A program made the translations under genes and the position numbers. A stretch of DNA of 64,000 nt, from positions 62,001 to 126,000 of the forward strand of contig NZ_BDCI01000050.1 of the NCBI RefSeq assembly GCF_001613425.1. Direction: 5' to 3'. Shown piece after piece: positions 25,423-34,044 of the stretch (the stretch's first letter is position 1; each line of letters starts with the position of its first letter). The notes under the pieces are model-generated. The model had not been told where the DNA came from. It did not search any database and was given only the letters and a program-made list of their open reading frames with translations. This DNA is from Nocardia vulneris. GTDB taxonomy: Bacteria; Actinomycetota; Actinomycetes; Mycobacteriales; Mycobacteriaceae.

Positions 25423-27780
25423 GTGCCGATGTTCAGAGCGAGGCTCGGGGTTCGTACGCGGATCCTGGCAATCGCGCTCATTCCGAGCCTGACTCTGCTT
25501 GTGGTCGGCGTGGGCGCAGCGGGGTACCTGGTAGCCGAGGGGACCAAGGCGAAAGAGTGGGCGGTACAGAATCAGAACGCCATCCCGCAGACCAGAGAGC
25601 TCATGGAGGCGGTGCAGCAGGAACGCCGCCTGACCCTGGCCCAGCTCGCCGGTGACGACACCGTTCCGCCCGCCCTCGCCGCGGCCCGGATCCGCCTCGA
25701 CGGCGCGATGCGCGGACTCATCGAGGTGTCGAACGGCCTTCGCGAAGTGGACGATTCGAAGATCGGCGACGACGTCGCGGGCTTCAACACACTGCTCAGC
25801 CAGATGACGCAGGTGCGGATGGCGACCGACGCGGGCCAGCTCCCGCCCTCGGACGCGTACATGTTCTACAACCGGCTGCTCGACGTGATCTCGGTCGGCA
25901 CCGGCATCGCCGAACAGACCGCGCCGGACACCGAGATCGGCGTCGCGATCGCCGACGGCATGCGGTTTCTCAATGCGGCCGAAGCGATGTCGCGCAGCAA
26001 CGCGCTCGGCGTCATGCTGTCCACCAGCAACGGCGCCACACCCATCCCGGTGGAGGAATTCCTGCGCCAGGTCGGCTTCTATCACGCCGAGATCGGCAAC
26101 CTGACCACCGAACTCAGCGCCGACAAGGCGCAGCACGACCGGCTGCAGGCACTCACCGGCAGCAATGCCTGGCAGCAGCTCTCGCTGATGGAATCGGCTG
26201 TCGCCCAGCGGCATCTGACCACGCAGGCGGCCGCGAACAGTTCGAGCAGCTCCAGTAGTTCGAGCAGTTCGAGCAGCTCCACCAGCTCGAAGCAGCCCGC
26301 CCTGCCGTTGTCGAACGCGGAGTGGCAGAACGCCGCGTCCGAGGTGAACCGCGGCCTGATCGACGTGTGGATCGCGCAGAACCGGCACTCGCAGGAGCTC
26401 GCCGAGGACAAGGCGAACAATTCCGCAGCCAACTCGCTGTACGCGGGCGGCGGCGTGCTCGTGGTCAGCATCGTCGCCTTCCTCATCGCGCTGGTGCTGG
26501 CCAACCGAATCATCCGCAGGCTCAAGCGTTTGCGCCGGCAGACCATCGCGATGGCGGACGAGCGCCTGCCCGAGACGATGCGCAGGCTCAACGAGGGCGA
26601 AACCATCGATCCCGCGGTGGAAACGCCGGTGCTCGACTTCGGTCACGACGAAATCGGCCAGGTGGCCAAGGCTTTCCAGCACGCGCACGCCGCCGCCATC
26701 GGCGCCGCGGTCGCCGAGGCCCGCACCCGCGAGGGCGTGAAGTCGGTCTTCCTCAATATCGCGCACCGCAGCCAGATCGTGGTGCACCGGCAGCTGGAGA
26801 TCCTCGACGAAGCCGAACAGCGGCAAGAGGATCCGATCCTGCTCGACACGCTTTTCCGGCTCGACCACCTGGCCACCCGGGAACGCCGCAACGCGGAGAA
26901 CCTGACCATCCTCGGCGGCGGTCAGCCCGGCCGGCAGTGGCGTAACCCGGTGCCGCTGCTGGACCTGGTGCGCAGCTCGGTCGGTGAAACACTGGACTAT
27001 GCCAGGGTCCGGGTGGCCCGGCTGCCCGAGGTGCACGTGGTCGGCACCGTGGTCGCCGACCTCATCCATCTGCTCGCCGAACTGGTGGACAACGCCACTG
27101 CGTTCTCCCCGCCGCAATCGCGGGTCGAGGTGAGCGGCAACGTGGTCGGCAAGGGCGTGGTCACCGAGATCAGCGATCAGGGCATGGGCATGCCCGAGGG
27201 CGAACTCGCCCGGCTCAACGACATGCTGCGCACCCCACCCGATTTCGGTGTCGCGGCGCTGTCGGCGGACTCCCGGCTCGGCCTGTTCGTCGTCGCCCAG
27301 CTCGCGGGGCGCCACGGCGTCACGGTGCGGCTATCGGAGTCCGACTACGGCGGCATCAAGGCCATCGTGCTCATTCCGTCCGCGCTCATCGTCACCGATT
27401 CGGTACCGCCGCAGACACCCTCGGAACTGACCGACCCCGGCCGGCGCCGGCGCCTGCCCGCCGCACCCGTCGCCGAATCGACGGCCGCGCCGCAGCCCGC
27501 CACCGGGGCCGTCGCCACGCTGGCGCTCGAATCACCGGCCCCGCAGCCGCCGCAGTACGCCGCGCCGCAGCCCGACGGGGACACCAGGCCGGCCCTGCCG
27601 CGCCGCAGCAGGCAGGCCAATCTCGCTGCGCCGCTGGCGGAACCGACCCCCGAACCGCCCGCTTCGCCCGCCCCGCAGGCGCGGTCCGCGGAGCAGGCTC
27701 GTGATCTCATGTCCGCCATCGAGAACGGGACAAGGCAGGGCCGCCGCTCCGCTATCATCCCGGACGAACAGGAAGGGTAG
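25423..27780 (+). CDS. cvnA: Conservon sensor histidine-kinase-like protein (CvnA)
   Basis: 785 residues. Membrane segments at about 12-36 and 344-366 flank an extracellular sensing domain of the nitrate-sensor type. HAMP-like residues and a kinase-like dimerisation region (SQIVVHRQLEILDEAEQRQEDPILLDTLFRLDHLA) follow. The ATPase domain has an N box (ELVDNATAFSPP) and a G box (DQGMGMPEGEL). The C-terminal 130 residues are Pro- and Ala-rich. A run of about 17 serines near residues 272-290 sits in the sensor domain. It is the first gene of a four-gene conservon whose products signal through a small GTPase. GTG 25423 and ATG 25429 are both possible starts. Confidence 0.9.
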   Translation: MPMFRARLGVRTRILAIALIPSLTLLVVGVGAAGYLVAEGTKAKEWAVQNQNAIPQTRELMEAVQQERRLTLAQLAGDDTVPPALAAARIRLDGAMRGLIEVSNGLREVDDSKIGDDVAGFNTLLSQMTQVRMATDAGQLPPSDAYMFYNRLLDVISVGTGIAEQTAPDTEIGVAIADGMRFLNAAEAMSRSNALGVMLSTSNGATPIPVEEFLRQVGFYHAEIGNLTTELSADKAQHDRLQALTGSNAWQQLSLMESAVAQRHLTTQAAANSSSSSSSSSSSSSSTSSKQPALPLSNAEWQNAASEVNRGLIDVWIAQNRHSQELAEDKANNSAANSLYAGGGVLVVSIVAFLIALVLANRIIRRLKRLRRQTIAMADERLPETMRRLNEGETIDPAVETPVLDFGHDEIGQVAKAFQHAHAAAIGAAVAEARTREGVKSVFLNIAHRSQIVVHRQLEILDEAEQRQEDPILLDTLFRLDHLATRERRNAENLTILGGGQPGRQWRNPVPLLDLVRSSVGETLDYARVRVARLPEVHVVGTVVADLIHLLAELVDNATAFSPPQSRVEVSGNVVGKGVVTEISDQGMGMPEGELARLNDMLRTPPDFGVAALSADSRLGLFVVAQLAGRHGVTVRLSESDYGGIKAIVLIPSALIVTDSVPPQTPSELTDPGRRRRLPAAPVAESTAAPQPATGAVATLALESPAPQPPQYAAPQPDGDTRPALPRRSRQANLAAPLAEPTPEPPASPAPQARSAEQARDLMSAIENGTRQGRRSAIIPDEQEG

Positions 27781-27782
27781 GC

Positions 27783-28208
27783 GTGTCCGCTACTCCCACA
27801 GGTGATCTCAATTGGCTACTCGACGATCTCGTCGACCGGCTGGCCGGAGTACGGCACGCGGTGGTGCTGTCCACCGATGGACTGCTGCTCGGCCGCTCCA
27901 GCGCGATGACCCGCGAGGACGCCGAACATTTCGGCGCGATGTCCTCCGCGCTCTACGGTTTGGCCCGCAGCGCGGGCAACCGCTTCGACGGCGGCGGCGT
28001 GCGCCAGGCCGTCATCGAACTGGACCGGGCGGTGCTGTTCGTCACCTCGGCGGGCGACAACGCCTGTCTCGCACTGCAAGCGATCGAGTCCGCGAACCTC
28101 GGCATGGTCGCCTACGAGATGAACCTGACCGTACAACGGGTCGGCACCTATCTGTCCACCACGCCGAGACACGATCTCGTCGGGCAGGCAGAACCGCATC
28201 TGCCATGA
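27783..28208 (+). CDS. cvnB: Conservon roadblock/LC7 protein (CvnB)
   Basis: 141 residues. LNWLLDDLVDRLAGVRHAVVLSTDGLLLGRSSAM is the start of the roadblock/LC7 fold, and the later LFVTSAGDNACLALQAIESANLGMVAYEMN completes it. In Streptomyces conservons this protein is proposed to regulate the GTPase CvnD, as MglB does for MglA. GTG start, 2 bp after cvnA; the stop overlaps the start of the next gene (ATGA). Confidence 0.93.
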   Translation: MSATPTGDLNWLLDDLVDRLAGVRHAVVLSTDGLLLGRSSAMTREDAEHFGAMSSALYGLARSAGNRFDGGGVRQAVIELDRAVLFVTSAGDNACLALQAIESANLGMVAYEMNLTVQRVGTYLSTTPRHDLVGQAEPHLP

Positions 28209-28579
28209 CCCAACCGCGTGAGCCCTGGTTCGACGAGGCGGCCGGCCCGCTGGTCCGGCCCTACGCGCTCACGCGTGGGCGCACCACCGGAGCAGGTCCC
28301 GAGCTGGACATGCTCACGTCGGTCGTCACCGACGAAGCCGCGGGCCCACTGCGCCGAACCGAACCCGAGTACGCCGATATCCTTCGGGTGTGCCGAGTTT
28401 CGCAATCGGTGGCCGAAGTCTCGGCACAGTTGCGTTTACCGCTCGCGGTGACGAAGATCCTCGTCGGCGACCTGATCGGCGACGGGCAACTCATATTCCG
28501 GGCTCCCGTTCCGACGGAAGCCGGGCCCGAAGACCTCAACATATTGCGAGCGGTACTGGATGGAATCCGAAAAATTTGA
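28205..28579 (+). CDS. cvnC: Conservon DUF742 protein (CvnC)
   Basis: 124 residues. It begins with REPWFDEAAGPLVRPYALTRGR, the DUF742 signature, and contains a winged-helix-like centre (EYADILRVCRVSQSVAEVSAQLRLPLAVTKILVGDL). A DNA-binding role has been suggested for the family from this helix pattern. It overlaps cvnB by 4 bp and the next gene by 20 bp, which implies tight translational coupling. Confidence 0.93.
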   Translation: MTQPREPWFDEAAGPLVRPYALTRGRTTGAGPELDMLTSVVTDEAAGPLRRTEPEYADILRVCRVSQSVAEVSAQLRLPLAVTKILVGDLIGDGQLIFRAPVPTEAGPEDLNILRAVLDGIRKI

Positions 28580-29159
28580 CCCGAGCGGCACGCCGCACCT
28601 GGCCGCCTCGGTCAAGATCCTCGTCGCCGGCGGGTTCGGCGTCGGCAAGACGACCATGGTCTCGGCCATCAGCGAGGTCGCCCCGCTGCGCACCGAGGAA
28701 CTCATCACCGAGGTCAGCACCGGCGTCGACGATCTGTCCGGGGTGGAGTCGAAGACCACCACCACGGTCGCGCTCGACTTCGGCAGGCTCACCATCGACC
28801 GGGACCTGGTGCTGTATCTGTTCGGCACGCCCGGACAGGACCGCTTCTGGTTCCTGTGGGACGAGCTGGCCCGCGGCGCGCTCGGCGCCGTCGTGCTCGC
28901 CGATACCCGGCGGTTGGGCAATTCGTTTGCCGCCGTGGACTTCTTCGAGCGGCGGCGGCTGCCGTTCATGGTCGGCGTGAACTGTTTCGACGGGGCGCCG
29001 GTGTACACGGTCGACGAGGTGCGCGACGCGCTCGACCTCGACCCGCACACCCCCGTGCAGTTGTGCGACGCCCGCGATCGGGGATCGTGCAAGACGGTGC
29101 TGATGACGTTGGTGGAGCATCTGATCGCGCGGGTGCAGCAGCCGATCGTCACCAGCTGA
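28560..29159 (+). CDS. cvnD: Conservon small GTPase (CvnD)
   Basis: 199 residues. The P-loop is GGFGVGKTT (residues about 22-30); switch and Walker B-like regions are seen in DFGRLTID and GTPGQDRFWFLWDE; VGVNCFDG replaces the NKxD base-recognition motif with NCFD, a normal variant in this MglA-like group. It closes the conservon, which acts as a membrane-linked G-protein-like switch in Streptomyces development and metabolism. Confidence 0.93.
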   Translation: MESEKFDPSGTPHLAASVKILVAGGFGVGKTTMVSAISEVAPLRTEELITEVSTGVDDLSGVESKTTTTVALDFGRLTIDRDLVLYLFGTPGQDRFWFLWDELARGALGAVVLADTRRLGNSFAAVDFFERRRLPFMVGVNCFDGAPVYTVDEVRDALDLDPHTPVQLCDARDRGSCKTVLMTLVEHLIARVQQPIVTS

Positions 29160-29172
29160 GCCACCGCGCGAT

Positions 29173-30012
29173 TCAGAGAGCCAGCGCCGCCGCGGCGGCG
29201 GCGAGGGTCTGCGCGCGGTAGCCGCCGCCGAACAGCACCACGTGGATCAGCAAGTGGTGCAACTGATGCAGTGGGATACGTGCGCGCCAGCCCGCGGCCA
29301 GCGGATGGAACTCGTGGTAGGCCGCGCGGATTCGGTCCAGGTGCGGGGCGCCGAACAGGGCGAGCACGGCCAGATCGGTTTCCCGGTGCCCGCCGTGCGC
29401 GGCCGGATCGATGAGCACGGCCCGCTCGGCGGTCCAGATCAGGTTGCCCGACCAGAGATCACCGTGGATGCGCGCGGGCGGCTCCGGCGGGCCCGCCAGC
29501 AGGTCGATACGGTCGATCACGCGCTCCAGCAAGCGAATTCCGTCGGAGCCGAGATGCGGTGCGGCACCGGGCAGGTAAGGGGCAAGACGATATTCGGCGT
29601 ACCAACTCCCCCACGGGCCGGGGGAAGCGGTGTTGTCCAAGGGCAGTTCGGCGATCCACCCGGGCCAGGGCGCGCCAAAGGCCTGCGGTGAATTCGCGTG
29701 CACCGCAGCCAGTTCACGGCCCAGACGTTCCGCGGTCATGGCCGTTGCGCCGACATCGTCCAACCAAGGCAGGGCGATGAGATGTTCGTCGACGGCCAGC
29801 ACGTCGGAAACCAGGGCATCGGTGGTGAGCCAGCGCAGACCGTTCGCCTCGGCGGCGAAGACCGTGGTCGGTTCGGCGGACGCCTTCACGAAAACGCTAC
29901 GGTCGTCGGCCAAGTCGGCGCGGTGCAGGGTCCACGCGTGACTCGCCCCGAGATCGGTCACGGTGCGGACCGGGGTATCCAGCAGAGCGCCGAGGTGCTG
30001 GGCGAGGTTCAT
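29173..30012 (-). CDS. Fructosamine kinase family protein
   Basis: 279 residues with a kinase-like fold: VFVKASAEP near residue 45 (nucleotide Lys), IHGDLWSGNLIW (catalytic HxDxxxxN), and VLIDPAAHGGHRETDLA (metal-binding DP). These match the fructosamine/ketosamine-3-kinase family, which phosphorylates glycated amines for repair. ATG 30012 overlaps the stop of the XRE gene by 4 bp, so the two are one operon and the kinase is likely under that regulator. Confidence 0.88.
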   Translation of the reverse strand: MNLAQHLGALLDTPVRTVTDLGASHAWTLHRADLADDRSVFVKASAEPTTVFAAEANGLRWLTTDALVSDVLAVDEHLIALPWLDDVGATAMTAERLGRELAAVHANSPQAFGAPWPGWIAELPLDNTASPGPWGSWYAEYRLAPYLPGAAPHLGSDGIRLLERVIDRIDLLAGPPEPPARIHGDLWSGNLIWTAERAVLIDPAAHGGHRETDLAVLALFGAPHLDRIRAAYHEFHPLAAGWRARIPLHQLHHLLIHVVLFGGGYRAQTLAAAAAALAL

Positions 30013-30779
30013 GCGGTGAGCCGCTTGCGTGTCTGCTCGTCGGCCGGGAAGAAGGATTCGATGGCGAGTTCGGCGACGGTGACGTTCATCGGCGTGCCGA
30101 ACACGGTGGTGACGCTCAGGAAGGACAGCTCCGCGCCCTCGTGCCGTAACCGCAACGGGACCACGGACTGATCGGGTTCGGGCAGCATCGGATCGATCTC
30201 GCCGCCGGGGTACGCGCGCAACTCCTCGAACAGTTCGGCCAGCTGCGGCGAACCGGTGACCTCGACCTGCCGGGCCAGCCGCGCGAACAGATGACCGCGC
30301 CATTGCGCCAGATTGACGATGCGGCTCGCCAGCCCGTCCGGGTGCAGGCTCAGACGCAGCGCGTTCACCGGCGGTCGCAGCAGGGCCGGGTCGATGCCGG
30401 TGAGCAGCAGCGCCACCCCGGAATTCGCGTCGATCATGGTCCAGTTCTGGTCGATCGCCAGCGCCGGATACGGCTCGTGACCGATCAGGATCTGCTCCAT
30501 CGCACCGCGGATCGCGTCCATCGCGGGCGTGTCCAGCGCCGGTTCCGCATAGGCGGGCGCATACCCGGCCGCGAGCAGCAGCCGGTTGCGCTCACGCAAC
30601 GGTATCTCCAGGTGCTCGCTCAAATGCACCAGCATCGTCCGGCTCGGCGTCGCCCGCCCCGTCTCGATGAAGCTGAGATGCCGCGCCGAGGTCTCCGCCC
30701 GCCCCGCCAGCTCCAACTGACTCAGCCGCCGCTCCAGCCGCCAATGCCGTAACAAATCCCCCGCCGTCCGCCCAGTCAC
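30009..30779 (-). CDS. XRE-family regulator with MmyB-like domain
   Basis: 256 residues. The N-terminal HTH (LLRHWRLERRLSQLELAGRAETSARHLSFIETGRATPS) is the standard XRE type of MmyB regulators, and the C-terminal part (LAIDQNWTMIDANSGVALLL) is the ligand-binding domain. It heads an operon with the fructosamine-kinase-like gene. A perfect inverted repeat 33 bp upstream is a likely operator. Confidence 0.92.
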   Translation of the reverse strand: MTGRTAGDLLRHWRLERRLSQLELAGRAETSARHLSFIETGRATPSRTMLVHLSEHLEIPLRERNRLLLAAGYAPAYAEPALDTPAMDAIRGAMEQILIGHEPYPALAIDQNWTMIDANSGVALLLTGIDPALLRPPVNALRLSLHPDGLASRIVNLAQWRGHLFARLARQVEVTGSPQLAELFEELRAYPGGEIDPMLPEPDQSVVPLRLRHEGAELSFLSVTTVFGTPMNVTVAELAIESFFPADEQTRKRLTA

Positions 30780-30811
30780 CCCCCGATCCTACGAACACCC
30801 CCACCCCCAAA

Positions 30812-30832
30812 CCATTACCTCCCAGGTAATGG
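30812..30832. promoter_or_regulatory. Inverted-repeat operator of the XRE operon
   Basis: CCATTACCT-CCC-AGGTAATGG is a perfect 9-bp inverted repeat with a 3-nt spacer, 33 bp upstream of the XRE start codon. Sites with an ACCT-N3-AGGT core are plausible targets of this regulator class, so autoregulation is likely. Confidence 0.65.
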
Positions 30833-30860
30833 CCCCGTCGCGCGCACCCTTCCGATCAAA

Positions 30861-30930
30861 CGCACGCGTTCTGTGCTCCCGCACCCGCTGTGCCAGGCCA
30901 CAGCGGGTGCGGGAACACGGAACGCGTGCG
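30861..30930. repeat. Dispersed palindromic element, copy C
   Basis: The 32-nt left arm (30861-30892) and right arm (30899-30930) pair at 30 of 32 positions with a 6-nt loop. The core TCCCGCACCCGCT and the 12-nt interval between CCCGCT and AGCGGG are the same as in copy B at 15.3 kb. It lies between the end of the YdcF-like gene and the XRE promoter and would also act as a terminator. Confidence 0.88.
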
Positions 30931-30948
30931 GCAACTGACGTGGCGGGC

Positions 30949-31617
30949 TCACGCACCCCTGGCTCGCAACAGACGCACCGCCGGTTCCGGCACCTGCTCG
31001 GCGGCGACGGCCGCGGTGACCTTCACCCCGGCGGCGGCGAAATCTGTGGCGGCTCGGTCTATGTGGTCGGCGGAGGTGACGATCACGGCGGTGGTGGCGC
31101 CGATGTCGCGCATGAGGCGGGCGGAGTGGGTGGCGTTTTCGACGGTCGAGCGGGCCAGGGGCTCGCGGTGGATGCGGTCGGGGGCGATACCGTGCGCGAT
31201 GAGCCACTGCGCCATCGCGTCCGCCTCGGTGACGCCGTTGTGCGGGTTGCCGCCGGTCACGATGACCGGCGCGGCGGGGGCGAGCACCGCCTCGAGCCAG
31301 CCCGCACGCAGGCGGTCGACCAGGGTCGGGCGCATGGTGCCGTCGGGCAGCAGACCGTAGCCGAGAACCACGATCGCGGTGCCGGGCGCGTAGCGCGGCG
31401 GCGGAGGCGAAACCACCAGCGGTGCACGGTTTTCCAGTGCCGCGAGCACCGCGCCGACCAGTTCGGCGAGTGGCGCGGGCAACGCCTGCACCGCGTCCAC
31501 CGGCCGGATCGGTTCCGCGTGCGCGGGACACTGCGCGACCGCGACGGCGAGCCCCGCCAGCAGTCCCGTGGCCGGATATAAGATTCGCCGGAGCAGAGCG
31601 GAATTCTTGTTGCGCAT
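30949..31617 (-). CDS. YdcF-like (DUF218) exported protein
   Basis: 222 residues. A signal sequence with basic start (MRNKNSALLRR) and a hydrophobic stretch precedes a DUF218/YdcF domain: IVVLGYGLLPDG, VIVTGGNPHNGVTEADAMAQWL and the late VIVTSADHIDRA. Relatives include ElyC and SanA, linked to cell-envelope and vancomycin tolerance phenotypes. Start ATG 31617. It is a single gene ending 18 bp before palindromic element copy C. Confidence 0.85.
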   Translation of the reverse strand: MRNKNSALLRRILYPATGLLAGLAVAVAQCPAHAEPIRPVDAVQALPAPLAELVGAVLAALENRAPLVVSPPPPRYAPGTAIVVLGYGLLPDGTMRPTLVDRLRAGWLEAVLAPAAPVIVTGGNPHNGVTEADAMAQWLIAHGIAPDRIHREPLARSTVENATHSARLMRDIGATTAVIVTSADHIDRAATDFAAAGVKVTAAVAAEQVPEPAVRLLRARGA

Positions 31618-31826
31618 AATATCTCCGCGGCATCATGTGCGAGACGACAATGGCCTCGGCACAAAGGGAAGAATACGCAACAAGATTCGCCCGATTACCG
31701 GCGAAAAGCACTGATTCCGTTCCGTTCCTGGATAATTCACCGTCGTCGGCCACACCCTGCTGTGATGCCACTCCTCGGGCTGTGACCTCGGTATATATTC
31801 GCGCGGCTGTTACTCGAGACCGATCA

Positions 31827-33029
31827 CTATTGCGGGCCGTCCGATGGGACAAATCCCAATCGCGCCACCAATGCCGAACGCAGATACCACAATCCACCGG
31901 CCCGGGCCGGGTCGAAGCCGGTGAGTTCCCCGATACGCCGCAGTCGATAGTCGACGGTATTCGGATGCACGCCGAGTTGTTCGGCGGTGCGCTGCCTGCT
32001 CAGATCGCTGTCGATGTAGAGCTGCAAGGTTTCGCGCAGATCCGGGTGTTCGTCCAGCGGCGCGAGATGGTGGCCGAGCACGTCGCGGCCGATCCCCGGA
32101 CGACTCAACTGATGCTGCAACGCCAGTTCGGCGAAGCGGTGCAGGCCGGGCCCGCGACCCAATCGCTGTGCGGTATCGAGCAATTCGTGCGCCTGCCGGG
32201 CCGCCGCGGGCACCCCTTCGGGACGGGCGAGCACGACGGTGGCGGTGATCGGCACGCACGCCGCCGCGGCCAGCGCCTGCACCAGATCGTCGAGTTCGGC
32301 GTCGGCGCGCACAGTACCGGGCACGAGTATCGTGCCCCCGTCGACCGAGAGCAGCGACAGCGCCTGACCGCCGAGTTCGGTCGCGAGCGCGGATTGCAGG
32401 CGGCGCAGCTTACGCCGGGCGACCACCTGCCGGTCCAGCCCGGGCCGTCCTTCGTCGGGGTGCGCGGGCAGCGCGATGGCGAGCACGAAATACTCTGCGG
32501 CGAAGGACAACTCGCCGCCTCCCAGCTGCCCGCCGAGCAGCGCCGAGGTCAGGTTGTGGGTCTCGGTTTGATGTTCGGCCGCGTCCGCCTTGTGTTCCCG
32601 GACGTAGGCCTTGCTCACCTCGACGGTGACCAGTTTGGACAGCTCGACCACCCGGGCGATGCCGGTGACCACGCCGAGCGCGTCCGCGGGGCCCGGCCGG
32701 GCGATCAGGTCCAGGCCGAGCTTGCATCCTTCGTTGACCGCGTGCAGCACCGTGTCGATGGGGATGCCCGCGCGGGCGCACTCGCCCGCCGCGGATTCCA
32801 GCCGGTCGGTGACGGTGGGCACCGGATGCCCGTTCAACCGCTGGATCAACCACTCCAGGCAGATCCGCACCACGGTCTTGACCTCGCCGCGCCGCACGGT
32901 CTCCGCCATCGGGCCGACCGCCAGATGAGTGATGACGGTTCGCGTCAGCACGTCGAGATCGCGGGCGGACGACGAGATCTGGCGGCGTAGCACACCACAT
33001 TCGGGGCGATCGAGACTGTCGATGGTCAC
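31827..33029 (-). CDS. PucR/CdaR-type transcriptional regulator
   Basis: 400 residues. The C-terminal 55 residues (LRETLQLYIDSDLSRQRTAEQLGVHPNTVDYRLRRIGELTG) are the PucR helix-turn-helix, preceded by a GGDEF-like CdaR domain. The N-terminal 150 residues are helical, with an all-alpha RsbT-like layout often annotated as PucR N-terminal sensor. GTG 33029 is selected because GGAGG lies 7-11 bases upstream; an earlier in-frame start at 33101 has none. No adjacent catabolic gene reveals the target. Confidence 0.88.
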   Translation of the reverse strand: MTIDSLDRPECGVLRRQISSSARDLDVLTRTVITHLAVGPMAETVRRGEVKTVVRICLEWLIQRLNGHPVPTVTDRLESAAGECARAGIPIDTVLHAVNEGCKLGLDLIARPGPADALGVVTGIARVVELSKLVTVEVSKAYVREHKADAAEHQTETHNLTSALLGGQLGGGELSFAAEYFVLAIALPAHPDEGRPGLDRQVVARRKLRRLQSALATELGGQALSLLSVDGGTILVPGTVRADAELDDLVQALAAAACVPITATVVLARPEGVPAAARQAHELLDTAQRLGRGPGLHRFAELALQHQLSRPGIGRDVLGHHLAPLDEHPDLRETLQLYIDSDLSRQRTAEQLGVHPNTVDYRLRRIGELTGFDPARAGGLWYLRSALVARLGFVPSDGPQ

Positions 33030-33293
33030 CGGTGGCCTCCTGGTCTCCCTACTCCGCAGTCGCTGCGGCGTTGGCGGCAAGTAACCGAGGACTTCTGCCA
33101 CGCCGAGAACTTCGTCGTTACCGGGGTTTTTGTTCTTGGCAGCAACGGTAAACCGAGCGCCCGCTCACCTTCTACTCCTCTTTAACCGGGCGGTGTCGAG
33201 CCCGCCGACCGCCGCTCACCAGGCAAAATGCCAGACCGGGGCACGCGGTCCGGGGTATCGCGCCGTACCGCAGATAGCGAGGTGCTCACTTTT

Positions 33294-33923
33294 TCAGGCC
33301 TGGACCCGCTTGATCTCGGTATCCATCCAGGCGGCCATCATCCTGGCCGTCATCCGGACCGCCTCGGCCCGCTCGGCGCTGTCCACCTCGAGCGCCGAGG
33401 CGCGCAGTACCGCGGCGAAACCGGTGTTGATCAGCACGAAGGTCATCACGTCGTACTCGTGGTCGTCGCCGGGGCCGAGCACCTGGATGACCATCACCTT
33501 CACCAGCAGTCGCAGCCGCGGTTCGAACTCGGGGATGCCGCTGTTGTAGAACTGCACCCCGGCCACCAGCGCCCGCACCAGCAGTGCGTTCTCCACCAGT
33601 TCGTCGGTGATCACCTCCAGGATCTCGGTGATCACCTCCAGGCTGGGCTTCTCGCCGAGCCCGAACACCCGCTGGGAGAAGCGCCGCTCGATGTTCTCGA
33701 GCAGGCGCCGCAGCAGTTCCTCGACCATGACCGAGCGATCGGTGAAGTACCGGTACACCGTGCCGATGCTGACCCCGGCCTCGGCCGCGATCCGGTTGGT
33801 CGAGGTGTTGGCGATCCCGCGTTCGCCGAACAGCCGGGCGGCGGTATCGAGGATGTGCTCGCGCGTCGCCCGGGCGCGTTCCTGGGTAGGACGCCTGCGC
33901 TCCCCCACGGCTTTCGACGGCAT
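33294..33923 (-). CDS. TetR-family transcriptional regulator
   Basis: 209 residues. The N-terminal HTH runs from ILDTAARLFGERGIANTSTNRIAAEAGVSIGTVYRYFTDR at about residues 24-63, followed by a helical ligand domain. ATG 33923 follows AGGAG. It is divergent from the AarF-kinase gene across 121 bp that contain an inverted repeat, its probable operator. Confidence 0.93.
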   Translation of the reverse strand: MPSKAVGERRRPTQERARATREHILDTAARLFGERGIANTSTNRIAAEAGVSIGTVYRYFTDRSVMVEELLRRLLENIERRFSQRVFGLGEKPSLEVITEILEVITDELVENALLVRALVAGVQFYNSGIPEFEPRLRLLVKVMVIQVLGPGDDHEYDVMTFVLINTGFAAVLRASALEVDSAERAEAVRMTARMMAAWMDTEIKRVQA

Positions 33924-33954
33924 CGGGTACTCCTGCCTGCTGTCGTGCAAAAAA

Positions 33955-33967
33955 TGAGCTTCGCTCA
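33955..33967. promoter_or_regulatory. Candidate TetR operator
   Basis: TGAGC-TTC-GCTCA is a perfect 5-bp inverted repeat with flanking A- and T-rich bases, 32 bp upstream of the TetR start and 78 bp before the AarF-kinase start. A site placed this way would allow repression of both genes. Confidence 0.5.
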
Positions 33968-34044
33968 GTTTAGACCCGGGCGGAAGTATGCGAGAGTGGG
34001 TGCCACCGCGTCACGCGGCATGTTGGGCCAACGGAGGTACGACA

